Origin: Trichobilharzia szidati
Lineage: Eukaryota; Platyhelminthes; Trematoda; Strigeidida; Schistosomatidae
Direction of reading: 5' to 3'
NCBI GenBank assembly: GCA_944472155.2
Contig: OX235271.1
Coordinates: 20,467,710-20,531,709, forward strand
Length of the DNA: 64,000 bases
Positions 1-11,690 of the stretch are shown in pieces. Below the pieces are notes generated by a model. That model was not told the DNA's origin, did not search any database, and saw only the letters and a list, made by a program, of their open reading frames with translations. Numbering within the stretch: the first letter of the stretch is position 1; each line of letters begins with the position of its first letter. The position numbers were made by a program, and so were the translations under genes.

Positions 1-180
1 TAAGTAGCTAAATATTCATCTGAATGATTGCCTAACAAAATAGCAAACTAATTAATTCAGCAAATGAGTGAATGACTAACGAACTAGCTAAATATCCAAC
101 TCACTCACTGTCTGACTAGGCAAGTAACTGACTAAATAACGCACTTACTGACTAACGTACTAAGTAACGATATGTATATC
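1..180. repeat. Degenerate ACTAA/CTCA-rich simple repeat
   Basis: Loose tandem of short words such as actaact, actgact and aaatatc without a fixed period. The same kind of array recurs at 18165-18310, 19684-20095, 25336-25480, 26857-27555 and 31620-31955. Non-coding. It begins before the window, so its full length is unknown. Confidence 0.7.
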
Positions 181-299
181 CAAATATCTGAGCTCCCGGC
201 GGACTGGTTGAATGACTGTTTCAAGGTCCGACAATCTATCTTATTGTCGTAATGATTAGTAATATTAGACTTGGTGAAATTAGTTAGAGAGCGCCTTAG

Positions 300-1500
300 A
301 TATTTGTTATGAATATTTATATCAATAAAAGAACAATGCAGATTTCATCTCCACTAACACCATTACCAGCATAGCTAAAACTACACACACCACCTACGCC
401 AGGACCGCAAACAACAATTCCGAAAGCAGATACATTATGACGCTTCATTATGCTTGAAGCAGTTTCACTCAAAACATTCATCATGGAGAACTCCCTCAAC
501 CGTGTGCAACATTCGGAATTCAAAGATCCACTGAAAAAGTGTGTGACAGTCATACATTCATAAAACAGCCCCTAAATATCAAGACAACTCCACAAATCAC
601 CATCACCTGAGAGAATGACAATCCACATACACCTCGACACTTTCTCAAACCATCCTCACATTACTGGGATTAATTGAGTCCGGAAATGACTGTGAATTTC
701 CCCCACCACACACTGCACATTTTGGACAGTTGGAGAGATACAGTAGCACTCACAATGCATCAATCCCTATTCAGTCGTATGTGTGTCGTTGTCAAGGTGG
801 TTAGGACGCTCGTTGTCCATGCACATGATCCGAAGTTTGATTCCCGGTCGACGCATACCTGATATGTGTTCGGTTTGCTAAATTTCAGCTACCTATATAT
901 CACAAGCTGAGAATTACATGGTTGTATCGAAAATTCAGTTTGGAGTCAAACTACGATAAAATCAGACGAAATAACATGAACAAATCTCATCATGCAATAT
1001 TATTTCCTATTTCGTATAATTTCAGCATGAATACTGGGTAGGCAGGAGAACAGAGATGTCGACTGAATACGTATGAGCATGTTCGTATGTTCACCTTCGT
1101 CTAGTGATGATTTCCGTCCATATGAGCGCGTGTGTGCATGGCCGTGTGAGTGAGCATGTGCTTGTGTGAGTGAGCGAGTGAGTGAATTGGAGAAATAAGG
1201 AGAGATAGAGCGAGAGATAATGAGAGATGGAAATGGAATGAAGCGATTATTTATATCCTGCTCGCTAAATAATTAATGCTGTAGTGATGACAGGATTTCA
1301 GGTAATCTTTTATCTCAGTAATAATCAGTTATTCCACGTAGCAATATGTGAATCTGGTGAGCGAGACTGGTGAGGCAGTTTAGTTAGAGGACAGTGTTAC
1401 TGGCAGATGAATATCAGCCTCACCTCACTTCATTCACTCACTCACTAAGCCACTCAATAACCACAATATCGACTGCATTCATCGTCCATTTTACCTGTTT
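300..1500. repeat. Partial copy (D) of the large duplicated unit
   Basis: From about 535 to 1500 this matches the beginning of the units at 12950, 20096 and 28019. It shares the stretch starting cagtcatacattcataaaac, a tRNA-type SINE, the cttcactcactc run and the sequence in between. Compared with the other copies it lacks about 580 bases after position 630. Weaker similarity to 12760-12950 and 27600-27830 reaches left to about 400. Small ORFs in it are not conserved between copies, so I call it non-coding. Confidence 0.75.
781..1000 (+). mobile_element. tRNA-derived SINE (family 1), copy in unit D
   Basis: The head resembles a tRNA gene: ggtggttaggacgctcg resembles an A-box region and gtttgattcccggtcgac a B box. 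A roughly 150-base body follows and ends near tgataaaatcagacgaaa. The same element sits in the same place in the other three unit copies, so it was there before duplication. Two further copies elsewhere (27827-28011 and 44375-44488) define the family independently of the duplication. Confidence 0.65.
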
Positions 1501-2200
1501 GTATTTAATTACTTCTGGTTTCATTTTCGTTAATGAGTTGTTAGTCGACTTTAAGTAATTGAAACGATTGTTTACTTTGTAAATATCTCTTGTTTCATTG
1601 TCATTTGATAACATTAGTCTACTAGTTCTTATGACAGAATGTGTTTATTGATTCAAACAAGTGATCTCCCTTTGTCTGACATTTTGTTTCACCTACTGGG
1701 TATTCAGAATGTTTATTCGTCTAATGAAGTATACTTGCTTAGTCGAGTAAAACAAATTTTGTAAAGTGTTACAGTTCAAATGTATTATTGGTTGGCGAAA
1801 CAATCAGTGATTTACAACAAATATAAAGTGTGATAAAGATCACTGTATTCTTTAAGAAACTAATTTTAATACAACAATAATGATAATAATAACAACATTA
1901 GTAGGAAAAAGAAAATGAAGATGGAACGAGAACAGATCATCTCCCGTATTCTAGAAGTATGATTGCTTTCAACTGAACAGTCTTCCTACTCTCTGTCTGA
2001 CTGTGTGCAGGTTCAAACATGCAGACTTATGGATATTTTTTAAAATAATATTCTATTTATCAGAGAATATGTTGAGACAGGTTGATATTCGACTGTGTAA
2101 TTTACTCGTTTTGACTTTCATTTTGAAGTTCAAAAACAAAAATTTATTAATCACTGTAATTCTAGCTGTCTAATTCAGAAGAGAACATACAAAGTTTTAT
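1500..2200. other. Non-coding AT-rich stretch
   Basis: No ORF with recognisable similarity, no repeat family and no RNA gene seen. Confidence 0.5.
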
Positions 2201-2204
2201 ACTA

Positions 2205-2216
2205 TTAACTGCATTC
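2205..2216 (-). CDS. Weak candidate for the last coding exon of the ENPP gene
   Basis: On the minus strand a good acceptor (a T-rich tract ending gtatag) is followed by GAA TGC AGT TAA. Joined in phase 0 to the exon ending at 4717, this would add three residues and a stop, giving about 426 residues. An AATAAA signal follows on the same strand at 2148-2143. This is inference: many ENPPs carry a longer, hydrophobic C-terminal tail after the catalytic domain, so a different terminal exon may exist that I cannot see. Confidence 0.2.
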   Translation of the reverse strand, partial: ECS

Positions 2217-2574
2217 CTATACAAAAAATAGACAAATTATTAAGCAAGAAAAGTATCTAATTGAGAATGATACATTGACAGAATAAATTATCTAGTGTTA
2301 TGTCTAATAGTCATATGGAAAATTTACATCGATGACAGTGGAATCAAAGCAGTGTGTGACACAAAAATAGATAGAATGATAGCCGCAATGTAAGCTGTGA
2401 TTTGTATTCCTTTTGGGTTGGATCCATTTCTCTGTATTGAAAAGCCGAAATAGAAAACAGTGACATGAACTTACTGATTGCATATATTCGATGTATAATT
2501 TTAAATTAAAGTTAAAAAAGTTAAAAAACAATTATCTCAGTGTAATCAGTCTGCCCGTTCCCTCCTACCACACT

Positions 2575-2800
2575 TTTTGCTGAATATCTGCATTTTAGCA
2601 TTATAGATTTGGTTGGAAGATTTCATCATGAGCTGATATCAGTTAAAGGGGCATTGGAAAATCCACTGGGAGTACTGCACAGCTGTTTCCTGCGTCCTAG
2701 TTTGAGACTGTTCTTCAGTAACCGCCCATCGGAATCCGAACCCAGGATCTTCTAGGTACAAGGCGAGCACGTAGACCATCAAGCCATTATAGATTATAGA
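2575..2800 (-). mobile_element. Hammerhead-type SINE remnant (family 2)
   Basis: Read on the minus strand: a tRNA-like head (tgatggtctacgtgctc, then gttcggattcc), a degenerate hammerhead region (ctgaaga, then aggacgcaggaaac and agctgtgcagtactcc), and a 3' part ending gctcatgatgaaatctt. The same modules in the same order appear on the plus strand at 3500-3735. The hammerhead core is disrupted (extra bases before GAAAC), so self-cleavage is unlikely for this copy. Confidence 0.55.
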
Positions 2801-3360
2801 TTTGTAAAGTACAACTGTTTCCTATCAAATTCCTTCAATGAAATTTTATGTATGACAGGTGGTTTGATCACTGTATTGTGTATACTACCCACCGATGAGG
2901 AAACTACTCCATGTTATCCGAGTGTAGAAGTGAATTTCAATTACTGTACATTACATCACATCACATCACTTCACTTCACATGTGTAAATCAAGTACAGGT
3001 TTCAAGGTCTGGTAAAATCTGAAATACTGGTACGCCCGGACGTGTAAAACACCCTTAGAAGTCAATGAGTTGATGCACTCAGTCTAAACTAGTAGGTGAA
3101 AGGAAAGAACATTTAATGTGAGTGAGATTGAAATTACACTGGAAACATGCAACAGAAACGTCCTATTCAGCAATATCAGACACGCCAATTGTGAAGATTT
3201 CATAATCGAATGGTATCCGCAGTATAAAATTCTCAGACCACAGTGCAATACATATGCATCACATTTCTGAGTAATAACCGACGAGTCTTATCCATTATCA
3301 TTTTGCGGCGTTTCCTTGAAAGTTTCATTGCATTCCCTTCAATTGCTAACAAAACACTAA
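2800..3360. other. Non-coding spacer
   Basis: Contains a short cacatcacatcacttc run near 2950-2985. Nothing else recognised. Confidence 0.45.
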
Positions 3361-3364
3361 ATTT

Positions 3365-3735
3365 CAGGATTTTATCATGAGCTGACATTGTTTAGAGAAC
3401 CACTGGAGCAGGTCAGGTGCGAAGACTAACACTTGCCACCGATGACATTAGCTAGTGGTCACATTATATTGAGAATTGGCAGAAGTTGGAATTCATGGGT
3501 TGGCTATTGGATCACGTCCTAGTGACTTGATGGTCTACCAGCTCTTCTTGTAACCAGACGGTTGTGCGTTCGAGTCTTGGAGTGAATGTGTACTCCTGAG
3601 GGGTCCTAATCCAGGACGAAACAGCTGGCTGTCTGGTACTCCTTCGTGGTTGTCCAATAGTTCTTTAACTGATATTAGCTCACGATGAAATCCTGAAACC
3701 ATTCGAATCCCTGTAAAACAGCACTTGAAAACACT
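3365..3735 (+). mobile_element. Hammerhead-type SINE (family 2), with attached repeat
   Basis: The left part (3420-3500: gacattagctagtggtcaca, gagaattggcagaagt) recurs at 49430-49500. From 3520 there is a tRNA-like head with a B-box-like GTTCGAGTC at 3568-3576, then a hammerhead-like core at 3582-3642, then a body ending agctcacgatgaaatcctg. Length and order match the minus-strand copy at 2575-2800. Confidence 0.55.
3582..3642 (+). ncRNA. Degenerate hammerhead ribozyme motif
   Basis: CTGA at 3596-3599, a stem II formed by gtcc and ggac around a short loop (3602-3617), then GAAAC at 3618-3622. A small self-complementary stem III follows (cagc/gctg) and then a GTC cleavage triplet at 3631-3633. 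The conserved CUGANGA is CUGAGGG here, so the second core adenine is G. Stem I pairs poorly apart from GTAC with GTAC. Schistosome SINEs of the Sm-alpha type are known to carry hammerheads; this copy looks like a decayed relative and is probably inactive. Confidence 0.5.
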
Positions 3736-4390
3736 AAATTCAAAAGTCAAAGAAATTCATCAAGGATTTTATTGTGTAAAATCAATTTGAATTAACTAAG
3801 ATCTGTGTAATAGTTTAAATGCACCAGTTTCACAGAATGATATTTGACTAATAACTTATCATCTGTATTCAAAAGTCAAACATGATTACAATTAGCAGTC
3901 TGTCACTGCGATCCGATCACATACAGATCAATATACAGAATGATTTTAACCAGACAGGAAACCGATTTTATTAGCATTAAATTTTGCTAAACGTGATAAA
4001 ATGTCCACAGTCATTCAGTATGAATTTCTGATGAGTCTTACAGTCAAGTAGTAGTTTGTTGATACTCACTAAAACTAACTTGTCTACACTTCAATAGACT
4101 CGAATTGACACACTAATTGTTCATTAGGAAGCAGCTGATGTCATGTATCTAGTAACTGGTGTTGGTGATGATTGAATCCCATCAGTCAAGTTTACAATGT
4201 GGTCATCATGCCACGTGAATTTCCAACCTGACGCACTCAGTACTGATATTCGATGGTTGGAAGATACCGACAGGAAGCACTGGAACTAAGCTTCTTGCTT
4301 GTTGGTTCTCATCAGCAATGTGTGTGTGTGTGTGCAATCTCAAAAAAGGCTGATGTTCCTTAGGAGAATTGAACACGTGCAACTCAATGA
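3736..4390. other. Non-coding stretch with a (GT)n microsatellite
   Basis: A (GT)n run lies at 4319-4334. No coding signal recognised. If the ENPP gene has a longer tail, its last exon could lie here or further left. Confidence 0.4.
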
Positions 4391-4394
4391 TACA

Positions 4395-4600
4395 CTAGTT
4401 CGAGTAGCTTAGTGGTAATCCCTCTGACTGTTACACAAAGTGAGACGGTTGAAACTGTTTAAGGAGACATAAGTTCTGTCAAGGTTGCAGATACATCTCA
4501 CCTGCAATCGACATCAAGTATACAACCTAGGTCGATGACTTCCTGCTGGCTGCCTGTGGTCATCTAACTTAGAGGCACGAATTAAAAATCAAAGCCATTG
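4395..4600 (+). mobile_element. Degenerate tRNA-derived SINE remnant
   Basis: A box TAGCTTAGTGG at 4405-4415 matches the pol III consensus. It is followed about 30 bases later by a weak B box (ggttgaaactg, 4447-4457). No tRNA-like fold is evident, so I call it a SINE head rather than a tRNA gene. Confidence 0.35.
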
Positions 4601-4716
4601 GAATAAACAGTTACCGGAATGAATTATTACTTGCAAGAATTAATCAATGCATAGTAGCTATAGGATGTTTCAAGACTATCTTTAAAACTATTTTTGTTTT
4701 TGTTTTTATATCTTAC

Positions 4717-7700
4717 CTGAAGGGTCAAGAAAGGAAGAATTCGATGAATACTGCCATTATTTGGTGCTGGTTCTAGATCAAGTAGAAGACAAAGCATGTC
4801 GTATATGTCTACTAGGTGAATATCTCCATCAGATAAATCGGTATAATTGTTTCTCACACGAGGTCCCATAGCCATGAGAAATGAGGACATCTGTTCGTGA
4901 ATTGGATCGTATCCATGACCACCTTTATACTCTGGCAATGAAGAAAATGAAAATAATTCAAATAATCATACGGAACAATGTAATAAGATAAAATCTCTCC
5001 AATGAAATATTACTGTACGACGATGAGTTTAGTGTAAATGAACATTGATCGCCTATTAATGGGTTGTATAGTGAGTTACCACATTTTCGTCAGTGATAAA
5101 GGCATCTCAGGATTAGTAAGACTTCAAATAGAAGAGGCTGGCTAACAAAATACCTCCAGTTATTGTGTAAAATCAGAAGGCAAGACATGAAAGCGAGAGT
5201 ATACTTCGTCAATCATACCACTGTTTATGTATCTATTCAGTTTATATTCGTTAACCAAAAGATGAGTGTGTGATTTTGGATATCAAATATAATGATCAAA
5301 TATGCATAGTATTCGTTTGTTAATGCAGTTGTGAACTGTGGGAATAACATTCCGACTCTAACATCAAATAGAATGTCTCCAACCATCTAATGTCAATAAT
5401 TCTGAGAGCACCGTGATGGCGAACCATCTGGAATGGTAGGCAGATTGCAATCTGACTGATAGAATTCAGTCTACACCAAAACAAAGGAATAGATACATCA
5501 CAGCAGTTACTAACTAGTATCCAATCAAAGACAAACTCACCGATGCTTATGAACTTTAACATTAGGTAGTGAAAAAAAACTGGTTAGTTTTGTTATCATT
5601 ATCTTTGATACACAAATACGAATCAGCATAACTATAGGAGCGGTCAGGATGGAACGTATTTCTGACTAAGAACCTGAACTGAGAAGCAAAGTACCGATAG
5701 AAGATATTATGTCAGGAGTTTACCTACACCTGACTTGTAGGATATTTAAGTCTGGAGGAAAAGAATAAAAACAAACTGAAGGAATTGCCATGCGGTCAAC
5801 AATATCTCCAGCTGTGACATATATATATGTATATGTTTGTTTAAGGATAGGGGGAAAAGTTAGTAGTTGAAATGCTCAGCTCCACCCCTAAAGTGTTATG
5901 GTGGTATGAAATATTTAAATGACAGTGTGAAACAGATAAATAGTAAGTCATACAAGGGAGGCCTTGGCACTTAAGAGTTGCCCTGTTAAATGAGTTAGAA
6001 AGTATGTGAAAAATTATAAGAATGAAAACAATGCGAACATCAAGGGTGACATGAACATTAAACACACTTAAAGATTATGATAAAACCAAGAAGAGAGAAT
6101 TCCAAACAGCACTGTTGCCATTGCAAAGAGGGAACCTCTGAAATCGTACGTAGGATTTATAAGAGGTTGGAGTAAAAGGTGACATTTAAGCGCACAGACT
6201 CATTTAGTAACGAATTGTGTAAGCTGAAGAACGCTTTGGAGCTTATTATACGAAATAGTTCAGTTTACCTGACACCTTTAAGTGGTTGTGAGGCCATATA
6301 CATTGGTCAAAGTAAGTAGACCATAGTAAATTAGATTAGCAGAGCAGAAAATACATAGGAAAATGTAGAATAGTAGATCCTAATAATATAGGGAATTTAG
6401 AAAATAGCTTAGCTACAACACTACGTGCGGTTACACACGACCATACAATAGAATGCGATAAAGTGCCAGTCTTAAAGTCTAATGTGGCAAGCTGGAGGGA
6501 GAGAAACTGATAACTGAAACCTTATTTATCCAATCGATTGTAAAGAAGTATGGTAGGAATGATTGATATATCCAACAAACAAATTAATAAGGAATTACAA
6601 TGTGAAATAACCTGCTATGTGGAAAGTTAACTGAAACCTCTGAACGATTCAACATACACACACACACACAGGGAATTATGCCACTGAGTCGACGTAAAAT
6701 ATCTCAAATAATTTTCAGCATACTGCCATGTCGTGTATTAATAATATTATTCAGTGTTTAGTGAGGTAAATAAACTCATTGATTTTGGAAATATATGATT
6801 TCTGTGTAGAGCTTACGGGGAATGTCAGATGATACAAGACTGATATGGAAAACGGTTTTATCGAATAATTATCAATGGTCATAATGAACTTCAGTTAGAC
6901 AGCTTTTCATTAGGACGCCTATAAATCATGATACCAAGTGATAGTGGTATCATTCTGTCGGTCAGTAATAGTTGGATTCCAGTTTGAATGCTTACGAACT
7001 AATTATTGGATCTGATAGCAGCCACAGGTTCAATCTGAAATCAAATTATGATTTCTCTTACTGATGGAGAGTGATGAAGTAGGATAAATGTGCTTCCAGA
7101 TTATTCTGGTATTCCAGTGGTTCAAATTTCCTTTTCTGTCGTTTATACCAGAAGTAAACAAACTGGAAATTCACCAAAGAACTGGGTACATTACTTCTTC
7201 ACATTCTCGCACAACTAAATGTTTAGATGATCCACAGAAGCTGAAATAACACCACTTGAATAAACTATTTAAGGTGTATTATTTCGGCTTAGCTGCATCA
7301 TGGATTCGTAAATTATGATGTGTAGACACCACTCATACCAACATTATATTCACAACAAGAACCAGAGTGAAATGTCACCACAATACAGGTGTGATGTGGT
7401 GAGCTCGAATCGAGTAATCAAGAGATCCTACATAACGTTTCATACCATCACACCATTCAAGTTATATAGATGCATATATCCTAAATTTTTCGGAATGTTT
7501 TCATGATCTACAAGTAGCCAGAGTTCAAGATGAAATTTCGAACAGAAATCAATAGTTATAGGTATTGGCTATCATTCCCCCACAAAAAACTACTCAATGA
7601 CATGAGATATTGTGGAGATAAATAAATAAATAAATAAGCTGAAGAGAAGGTAGGAAGCACTTACTTAAGACGTTTTGGCTATTTCTTTCAGCCACAATTG

Positions 7701-8753
7701 TCCAGCCCAAATCTGCAAAGACTACCACAGGACCAATACGCCAACTCTTTTCATATTGTAAACGTTTCGGTAGTTTGTTCTTCAGGTACACTTTCATGTA
7801 TTGATGTTTACCTTTGAGTTTCCGATACAAGGATTCTGCGGAACTTCCTGAGAAACTGTCATAAGTAAGCGACACAACTTACCGCTTTTAGGCCACAATG
7901 TCCAAACTACTGAAAATCGTTTATGAGCTGAAATATATTCACTGGATTCTACATAGTCATTCAAATATATTATTCTATCTGCACTGATATTGGCCATTCC
8001 GTGATCACTAGATACAACTAAATTCAGAGAACATTTAAGATTTGGTCGCGACTCGATTGACATTAGCAGATATTCTAATTGATTGTTTATATACTCGATA
8101 GCCTCGAGTACCTGATGACTTCCTGCACCGTGAATATGTCCCACCTTGTCTGGCTGATGGTAGTACAAAAGGCCAAGATTAATTCCTTTATTTTCATACC
8201 AACTCATTAGAAGGTCAATTCGCTGTTTAAATGTGATACTGTCATTATATGGTTTCAAGTAGAAATTCGGTCTGACTCCTTTCACCTCTGCTTCACTTCC
8301 AATCCAATAAACTATCCCAGTCTTATAACCCTGTAGTTGGTTTGTCACCCATATCGGTTCGGCACCAACATCAAAAAACCGAGAATCATTTGACGATTTT
8401 GGATTTCCTATAGAGAATGTGGTATTTATAATTGGATCATAGAACACATTATCGACTATTCCATGACTTTCAGGATACAGTCCAGTCGCCATAGTATAAT
8501 GTGATGGGAAGGTTGAAGATGGGAAGACATTTGTTAACCTGTTTATATAAACACCAGAGTGTTGAATTTTTTTAAATGCTGACAGATTAATATTATTTTG
8601 TTCAGCCAAATCAAAATAGTCGTAGGGAAATCCATCAATAGATAGGAATAGAACTTTTGGATTGCCCGGGCAGTCACCATCACCATAGATACATTTTTGA
8701 TGAAGTTGGAGTAAAGTTAAAGTGATCAAAACAGTGACGATTGTGTAGTTCAT
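4717..8753 (-). CDS. Ectonucleotide pyrophosphatase/phosphodiesterase (ENPP family), three exons seen
   Basis: Predicted to cleave extracellular nucleotides (pyrophosphate or phosphodiester bonds) at the cell surface or outside the cell, using two metal ions. Exons on the minus strand: 8753-7883, 7847-7665 and 4931-4717, with phases 1, 1 and 0. All donors are GTAAG-type and all acceptors AG. Together they give 423 residues. Residues 1-24 form a signal peptide. Catalytic features in order: metal ligand D40 (SIDGF), nucleophile T81 (SSTFPSHY), N102 (DNVFYD), D202 and H206 (PDKVGH), D250-H251 (SSDHGM) and H357 (GGHGYD). The full ENPP metal-binding set is therefore present. N-glycosylation sequons occur, for example NTT and NDS near 110-125. 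ENPPs are usually about 430-460 residues, so only a short C-terminal tail is missing; I could not place its exon firmly. The start is the only Met before the signal peptide. Schistosomes have a surface ENPP that degrades host nucleotides; equating this gene with it is inference. Confidence 0.93.
4932..7664 (-). other. ENPP intron 2 (2.7 kb)
   Basis: Donor GTAAGTG at 7664 and acceptor ttgccag ending at 4932. It holds a Penelope-like remnant on the opposite strand, an (AC)n run at 6656-6670 and a (TAAA)n run at 7619-7636. The rest shows no coding signal. Confidence 0.85.
6080..6560 (+). pseudogene. Penelope-like element remnant (late RT linker and GIY-YIG endonuclease)
   Basis: Translating with stops and frame breaks ignored, the plus strand gives in order: the linker preceding the endonuclease (CHCKEGTSEIVRRIYKRLE), a Tl..eLc.LK block, VYLTPLSGCEAIYIGQS (the GIY-YIG core with its preceding Cys), and THDHTIECDKVPVLKSNVAS followed by WRER. 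These are the characteristic C-terminal blocks of Penelope-like retroelements. Multiple stops make it a dead copy. It lies antisense inside ENPP intron 2. Confidence 0.6.
7848..7882 (-). other. ENPP intron 1, a 35-nt micro-intron
   Basis: GTAAGT at 7882-7877 and tttctcag ending at 7848. The alternative acceptor gacag at 7856 would give a 27-nt intron and the wrong frame. The 35-nt version keeps the ENPP frame (KSG then SSAES). Micro-introns near the 5' end of genes are known in schistosomes. Confidence 0.85.
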
Positions 8754-8798
8754 TGAAGCCTACAATTATTTTATCTGTCTAGCCTATACGGTTTTGTG

Positions 8799-8806
8799 TT
8801 TATATA
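8799..8806 (-). promoter_or_regulatory. Candidate TATA box of the ENPP gene
   Basis: TATATAAA on the minus strand, ending 46 bases upstream of the ATG at 8753. If used, transcription would start near 8770 and the 5' UTR would be very short (about 17 bases). Not tested against trans-splicing. Confidence 0.35.
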
Positions 8807-8819
8807 TGGTTTATTTACG

Positions 8820-9360
8820 GTCGTCTATGTGGTTAGACATAATCTTTGTCAGTCATGTGACAAAGGTGAATATTAATATACAGAATTAATTATATCTTTT
8901 ATTATATTTATACACTTCCGTTGGTTATTAGCATAAATTGTTAATTACGCTTCACCCGCTTCCTCTTCCAACACCATACCTTCTTCCCGAGTATGTATGG
9001 GATGTGGGACAATAAATACTCAATGCATGGATTCCGATATTTCCGAAGATTGCATCAATCAATGGATTTTCTAGGGGAATCGTCGTCCAACCGATGTGTG
9101 TACTCCACACACACACACTTAGGAGAGTGAATTGGAAAATTATCTGACAATCTATCAAATGACGCTCCACTGCACAAATTCGAACAGGTTTTTGTGTGTT
9201 AACAGAAAATCGAATTCCATCACATGCCGGTCAGTCCGGAATTTCACTGGAATGGGACTGCTTTCCACGATTCCCTGATTCTGGAAAACAATATGGTATG
9301 ATTTATGGTGACGCAATGACATGTGTGAGAGATTTGCTGAATTAGTGTTTAGAAGAAGCC
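8820..9360. other. Non-coding upstream region
   Basis: A short (CA)n run lies at 9107-9117. Nothing else recognised. Confidence 0.4.
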
Positions 9361-9365
9361 ACAAG

Positions 9366-9676
9366 CGAAATGAATATTTGAAGCAATATATCAGTAGCTT
9401 CTCCTATTCATTTGGGAAAAATATAATTGTATTTTCATCGACCAGGTGTCCAGCTTTTGATCATTCAAATGACCACGTCATGGTGTTGGGCAAAGAACAT
9501 GTTGAATATTGCTGTCTCGACACAATTCTCAAAAATGAGATAAATAATGCAAGCTGTATTCAATTGTCGGTTGGTCACAATCACATTGAGAAATCCTCAA
9601 GAACTGAACACGTCAGTCTATCAGTTTCCAAATGGCTGAGACTATGTGCTGCCTATAGTGAAATTGTGATCGAACA
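9366..9676 (+). repeat. Left arm of a foldback (inverted repeat) pair
   Basis: The sequence from cgaaatgaatatttgaag to gtgatcgaacaggcag reappears reverse-complemented at 11400-11690 with small indels. Shared blocks include caaaaatgagataaataatg and attgagaaatcctcaagaac. The ORF across it is broken in the other arm, so it is not supported as a gene. Confidence 0.8.
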
Positions 9677-11399
9677 GGCAGATGTCTAATAAGGCATCAG
9701 CCTAATAATTTGGACTATCGCTGGACATCTAAGAAAGTGAATTCTTCAATTGATGTAACGAGGACATAATCAGCATAGCCTCCACAATATTTTTCATGAA
9801 TAGCCTAACTTTATTTACTTGTAAACTTCATTTTGTTAGTCAGTGAGAATGATTACATGCATCAGAGAATTTCTGTATTCCGTGTGAATATGATAATAGT
9901 TCTACTATAATATACGAAGGCCTATCTAGTTGTCTGGCATAAATTGTCTCATTCATAAAGGGAGAATGCAAGAAGAAAGAGGATTTCGAATATGCCATAT
10001 ACCAATATACATAACTGAATAACTAGCTCTACGGGAACTTCGACTTGACCCAAATAATAGTGGTAATAATCATAAGAAATAGCTTTATTGTGGACAGTGT
10101 TCGTCGAATGTAGCACAGTGTTCAGCCGGGTTCATTGCATGATATTTCCTCTTCCTACTGGATCTACAAATAATACGATGGTTGACAGTATATTATGAGA
10201 CAGAATAATGTCTGACGCGTAGTGCAAATCAATCCATGACTCTTCATCGTCTCCGTGGAGAAATGCACTACATTTGGTTGAAAGCTAATGGTGAACAGAG
10301 CGGGATTACAACGTGAGACGGAAGACCATAAGTGAGGAGCATATTTCTCATCAATTGGGACATGTCATCCCACAAAACTATCATTATATTAAAGTTTACT
10401 GCAATGTTTTTACTGGTAGCATGTGAACGATCAGAACAACCAGCAATTGCATACATATCAATGTGAGGCACAAACACAAAATGATACCAGACATCTATTA
10501 CTCAAAGTATCATTCATAAGGGTAGATACAATCATGCATTGTAAGGTGAGACAACAACACGATAACGGAATTCTGTGTATCGAATACCTCGTCGATTAGG
10601 AAGGTGCACAACTGCTACACTAGTTTCTCATCCTTCATCAATCTGCTACCAGAAATACTATCATTTCAACGTCATATCACTTAGAAGTGATGCTGCGTTG
10701 TACCTGGCGAACATGCTTACTCTCGCCTTCCAAACCCTAATGAACTCTGTTCACTCAAATTCCTCTTCATCTACTATATATATTCACGAATTCCGTATTT
10801 CTTTCAGTCGACCATTACGACGTATCTTTGTCCTTCTTCTTTCTGATATTCATAGGCACTGTCTTCCACTTCAGTTCGTCCAGTCGACTAACGATGTAAT
10901 ATTTGTATTTGTTCATTGATGTTTAATGTACTTTGTTCATTTTCAGCGCCTTCGTCCGATGCTCCTTCCTGAATTCCAGTCGATGCTGAATCGTCTGGTT
11001 TGCATTATCGTTAGTCCTTTTGGTTTGTTTGTTTTTGGATAACTCAGAAAACGTCATCAGGGATGATAAGGTGTATTTAAATGTTACATATGATTCCAGT
11101 CATTTCTCGATTCTCATCTATCTGAAGAAACCTTTCGTTTTTCATTTGAAGCCTCCTCGAATTCTTACATGTTCTCAGGCGATAGGGCCTACGACTGTCA
11201 CCGAGGTGGTTATGCAACCGGATTGAATTCTAATAAAATTGTGATCTCTGCATGATCTGTATATTGATTTGTGACTCTCTTTCTGTCTGTCAGTCTCTCT
11301 GAGTAAACCACAAACACTTGAAACTGTGGGTAGCTTCCTAGAAGTGCATTCAGTGACCGTTGAAATGATCGCATAACAGTCATGCAATTACTCCATATT
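9677..11399. other. Spacer between foldback arms
   Basis: 1.7 kb with no recognised protein or repeat family. The ORFs across it show no domain that I can name. Confidence 0.5.
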
Positions 11400-11690
11400 C
11401 GATCACTGTTCCACTGCAGGCAGCATATAGCCTCAGCTATTCAGAAACTGATAGACTGACGTGTCCAGTTCTTGAGGATTTCTCAATGTGATTGTGACGA
11501 ACATCTGAATACAGCTTGCATTATTTATCTCATTTTTGAGAATTGTGCCAAGACAGCAATATTCAACATGTTTTTTGCCCACCATGATCGAACGGGACAC
11601 CTGGTCGATGAAAATACAATTATTTTATCCCAAATGAATAGGGGAAACTACTGATAAATTGCTTCAAATATTCATTTCGTGTCTGGCTTA
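11400..11690 (-). repeat. Right arm of the foldback pair
   Basis: Reverse complement of 9366-9676, with scattered substitutions and short deletions. Confidence 0.8.

Noticed and set aside
9321..9689. 122-codon plus-strand ORF
   Set aside because: It covers the foldback arm; the other arm has frame-breaking changes and there is no known domain.
10575..10919. 114-codon plus-strand ORF
   Set aside because: No recognisable domain, no promoter or splice signals, and no second copy to test conservation.
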